Below are positions 62,304 to 64,000 of a stretch of DNA of 64,000 nucleotides, piece after piece. Under the pieces are notes generated by a model. It was not told the DNA's origin and did not search any database. It worked only from the letters and a program-made list of their open reading frames with translations. A program made the position numbers and the translations under genes. The stretch is from Thiodiazotropha sp050305635. Lineage in GTDB: Bacteria > Pseudomonadota > Gammaproteobacteria > Chromatiales > Chromatiaceae. Where the stretch lies: contig JBNLFS010000148.1 in NCBI GenBank assembly GCA_050305635.1, forward strand, positions 1-64,000, given 5' to 3'. Numbering within the stretch: position 1 is the first letter of the stretch; every line of letters starts with the position of its first letter.

Positions 62304-64000
62304 ATGAAATTGCCAAAAGTGTATCAATATGCCGCCATTGCATATCTGAGTATTGTTTCCTGCACTGCGAGCGCCCTCACCAGCCATTCAGTCATCAACT
62401 TCTCTGATTTGATCAGCGGCCCAAAAACGGGGCTGAACGACGGACTCGGAGAAGGCGTAATCGTAACCATCTGGGGACAGAACCTCGGCAGCCAGCAGGG
62501 TACCGCACAGGTACTTTTCAAGGATTCCAACGGAGCCGAACACGAGGCTGCGCACATCTATTACTGGAAGAATGCCGACGGCACACTGCCCTCCGGCCCG
62601 GCCGACCTGTATACGTCGCATAAAATGCAGGAGATCGCCTTTTCGATCCCTTCCGAAGCCGTCGACGGGGCAGGCACGATCTTTTTACGCGACCAAGGAA
62701 CGACCACCAACGCTTTACCCTTCACGATACGCAGCGGCGATATTCGACATGTGCGCCCATCTGGCTTGGACATCGAATCCGCTGATGGCTCATTTGAAAA
62801 CCCCTGGTTGACCGTTAACCATGCCTTTTCCAAGATGAGCAATCCCGGCGGGACACTTTATATCCACAATATTGATAGTGGAGACTCAACCACACTGCGC
62901 GCAATATGGTGGAAAAACACCGCAGCCAGCAGCACGCTGGATGCACAATTTGCAATATCCGCCTATCCAGGCACCCGCCCCACCACAACAGGACAAATGG
63001 GAGTAGACAACTATCGGGTTGAGGGCATGGTAACCTCTAAAATCGATGTTTATGCCTCGAATTACACGAGCGTGGACACAAATGACCAACCCTCTGGAAA
63101 CAGCATCGATTCTCTAAACGTTTCCAAAGGCATTACCACCGACCGCTGGGGCCGCATCGTCGGCAACCGAATCACAGACATTCCGGGAGGCTGCGTCAAC
63201 GCACAGCAAGGCGCAATCAACGGCAACGCCATGTATGAAAACAATGTCGAATTTTGCAAAATATTCGGCAATGAAATTTACGAATACGGATGCAAAGGAA
63301 CCTCAAAGTTCCACCACACCACCTACCTTTCCATACGTGACATCTACAGTCCGGAGGACTCCAAGCTCTTCATAAAACCCTGGGAATTCGGCTGGAACTA
63401 TTTACACGACAACCATACGAAAAATGGCATTCACAATTACGATGAAAACAATATCGGAGATAGCTGCGGGGATCTCGATGGCACGGTGGAGATCCATGAC
63501 AACGTGGTAATCAATCAAGCAGGCTCCGGCATCGCGATCGGCGGGACTTGCGGGTGGTCCAATCACTGGAAGGTCTATAATAACCTGCTCATGAATACCG
63601 GTCTGGCCAGTTCCTACGATGGCGTTGACCCGACAACGGCTGACAGCCCGGAAACATCAGGATTCACCATTCGCGATAGCGGGTTACCGGTTAGCGTTGA
63701 TTACTTTTTCAACACCGTCGTGAATTGGGGTGGCGATGACATCTCGAATGGAACCAACGCCGCCTTGAGCTTTGAAGGCAGTGCGGATGTCGTCGGCGTC
63801 GTATTCGAGAACAATCTGGTGGTGGGCTCAAAGGATAAGCCATTCGAGGGAGACAGTACATTCACCCCCGGTGTAGACCGACTCGACAACATATCTGAAG
63901 GAAGCAACACATTCATTATCGATAGTGAGCAGACGGTCAGCGGTATCGGCCAGGTTTCCCAGACCAAGCTTCTGGCCATCCTAGACAAGGCAGAGACCGT
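62304..64000 (+). CDS. Secreted parallel beta-helix protein, partial
   Basis: The ATG at 62304, 10 bases after AAGGAAAAGAGA, opens a frame that is still open at the window edge (565 codons seen). A signal peptide (AAIAYLSIVSCTASA) leads into an N-terminal beta domain (about 25-150). A right-handed beta-helix of the pectate-lyase type follows, with repeated short strands such as IVGNRITDIPGGC, NVEFCKIFGNEIYEYG and DNVVINQAGSGIAIGG. Such proteins bind or cleave polysaccharides or act as surface fibres. Catalytic residues cannot be told. It follows the Ig-like lipoprotein by 130 bases. Confidence 0.75.
   Translation, partial: MKLPKVYQYAAIAYLSIVSCTASALTSHSVINFSDLISGPKTGLNDGLGEGVIVTIWGQNLGSQQGTAQVLFKDSNGAEHEAAHIYYWKNADGTLPSGPADLYTSHKMQEIAFSIPSEAVDGAGTIFLRDQGTTTNALPFTIRSGDIRHVRPSGLDIESADGSFENPWLTVNHAFSKMSNPGGTLYIHNIDSGDSTTLRAIWWKNTAASSTLDAQFAISAYPGTRPTTTGQMGVDNYRVEGMVTSKIDVYASNYTSVDTNDQPSGNSIDSLNVSKGITTDRWGRIVGNRITDIPGGCVNAQQGAINGNAMYENNVEFCKIFGNEIYEYGCKGTSKFHHTTYLSIRDIYSPEDSKLFIKPWEFGWNYLHDNHTKNGIHNYDENNIGDSCGDLDGTVEIHDNVVINQAGSGIAIGGTCGWSNHWKVYNNLLMNTGLASSYDGVDPTTADSPETSGFTIRDSGLPVSVDYFFNTVVNWGGDDISNGTNAALSFEGSADVVGVVFENNLVVGSKDKPFEGDSTFTPGVDRLDNISEGSNTFIIDSEQTVSGIGQVSQTKLLAILDKAET

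Noticed and set aside
1..64000. CRISPR arrays, tRNA and rRNA genes
   Set aside because: No regularly spaced repeats and no cloverleaf or rRNA signature were recognised. The dispersed repeats are REP- or MITE-like.

Overview
The window reads as a chromosome segment of a free-swimming gammaproteobacterium. The glnE-ilvE-zinc-finger order, the groESL operon with a CIRCE operator, the GC-rich core genes and the dense chemotaxis and cyclic-di-GMP signalling all fit. A sulfur-oxidiser or Chromatiales/Thiodiazotropha-like lineage is plausible, but that is inference. No rRNA, tRNA or CRISPR array was recognised.

Layout. 1-2190: AT-rich small genes of unknown function with two attC-like sites, resembling integron cassettes without an integrase. 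2345-2610: a TA-flanked MITE that forms the stop codon of the next gene. 3044-4862: a glycosyltransferase and a TPR protein. 5493-15692: a c-di-GMP block, with a FIST sensor plus GGDEF-EAL protein, then a TonB receptor, YfiR and CHASE8-type GGDEF-EAL operon. 15986-18472: a chromate transporter and a sulfotransferase. 18984-21542: a PhnD-type binding protein with a chemoreceptor. 21745-25748: glnE, ilvE and a zinc-finger gene.

25884-33409 is a lower-GC seven-gene operon: a three-subunit HcnABC/opine-oxidase-like flavoprotein, SbnA and SbnB (2,3-diaminopropionate synthesis), a threonine-synthase-like PLP enzyme and a BenE-type transporter. It is followed by a decayed vapBC pair. No siderophore or NRPS genes accompany it, so the end product is unknown. 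This is the best candidate here for an undescribed system.

34958-42713 holds a PhnD-PAS-GAF-HD-GYP hybrid and a second PhnD/chemoreceptor pair. 43070-52764 is a second candidate: two convergent operons with an ABC-2 exporter, an ACP, a ketosynthase, a Cys-less ketosynthase partner, a C13 peptidase, a BtrH-like acyltransferase, an unknown protein, a DarB-like KAS III and a DarA-like flavodoxin-fold protein. They look like a type II lipid/polyketide pathway.

53051-57518: a CZB chemoreceptor and groESL. 57714-60605: an orphan JetA-like (Wadjet) gene, an SDR and a Crp/Fnr regulator. 61073-64000: a lipoprotein with three Ig-like repeats and a secreted beta-helix protein that runs off the end. A 139-bp palindromic repeat and two REP-like hairpin families are scattered between genes.
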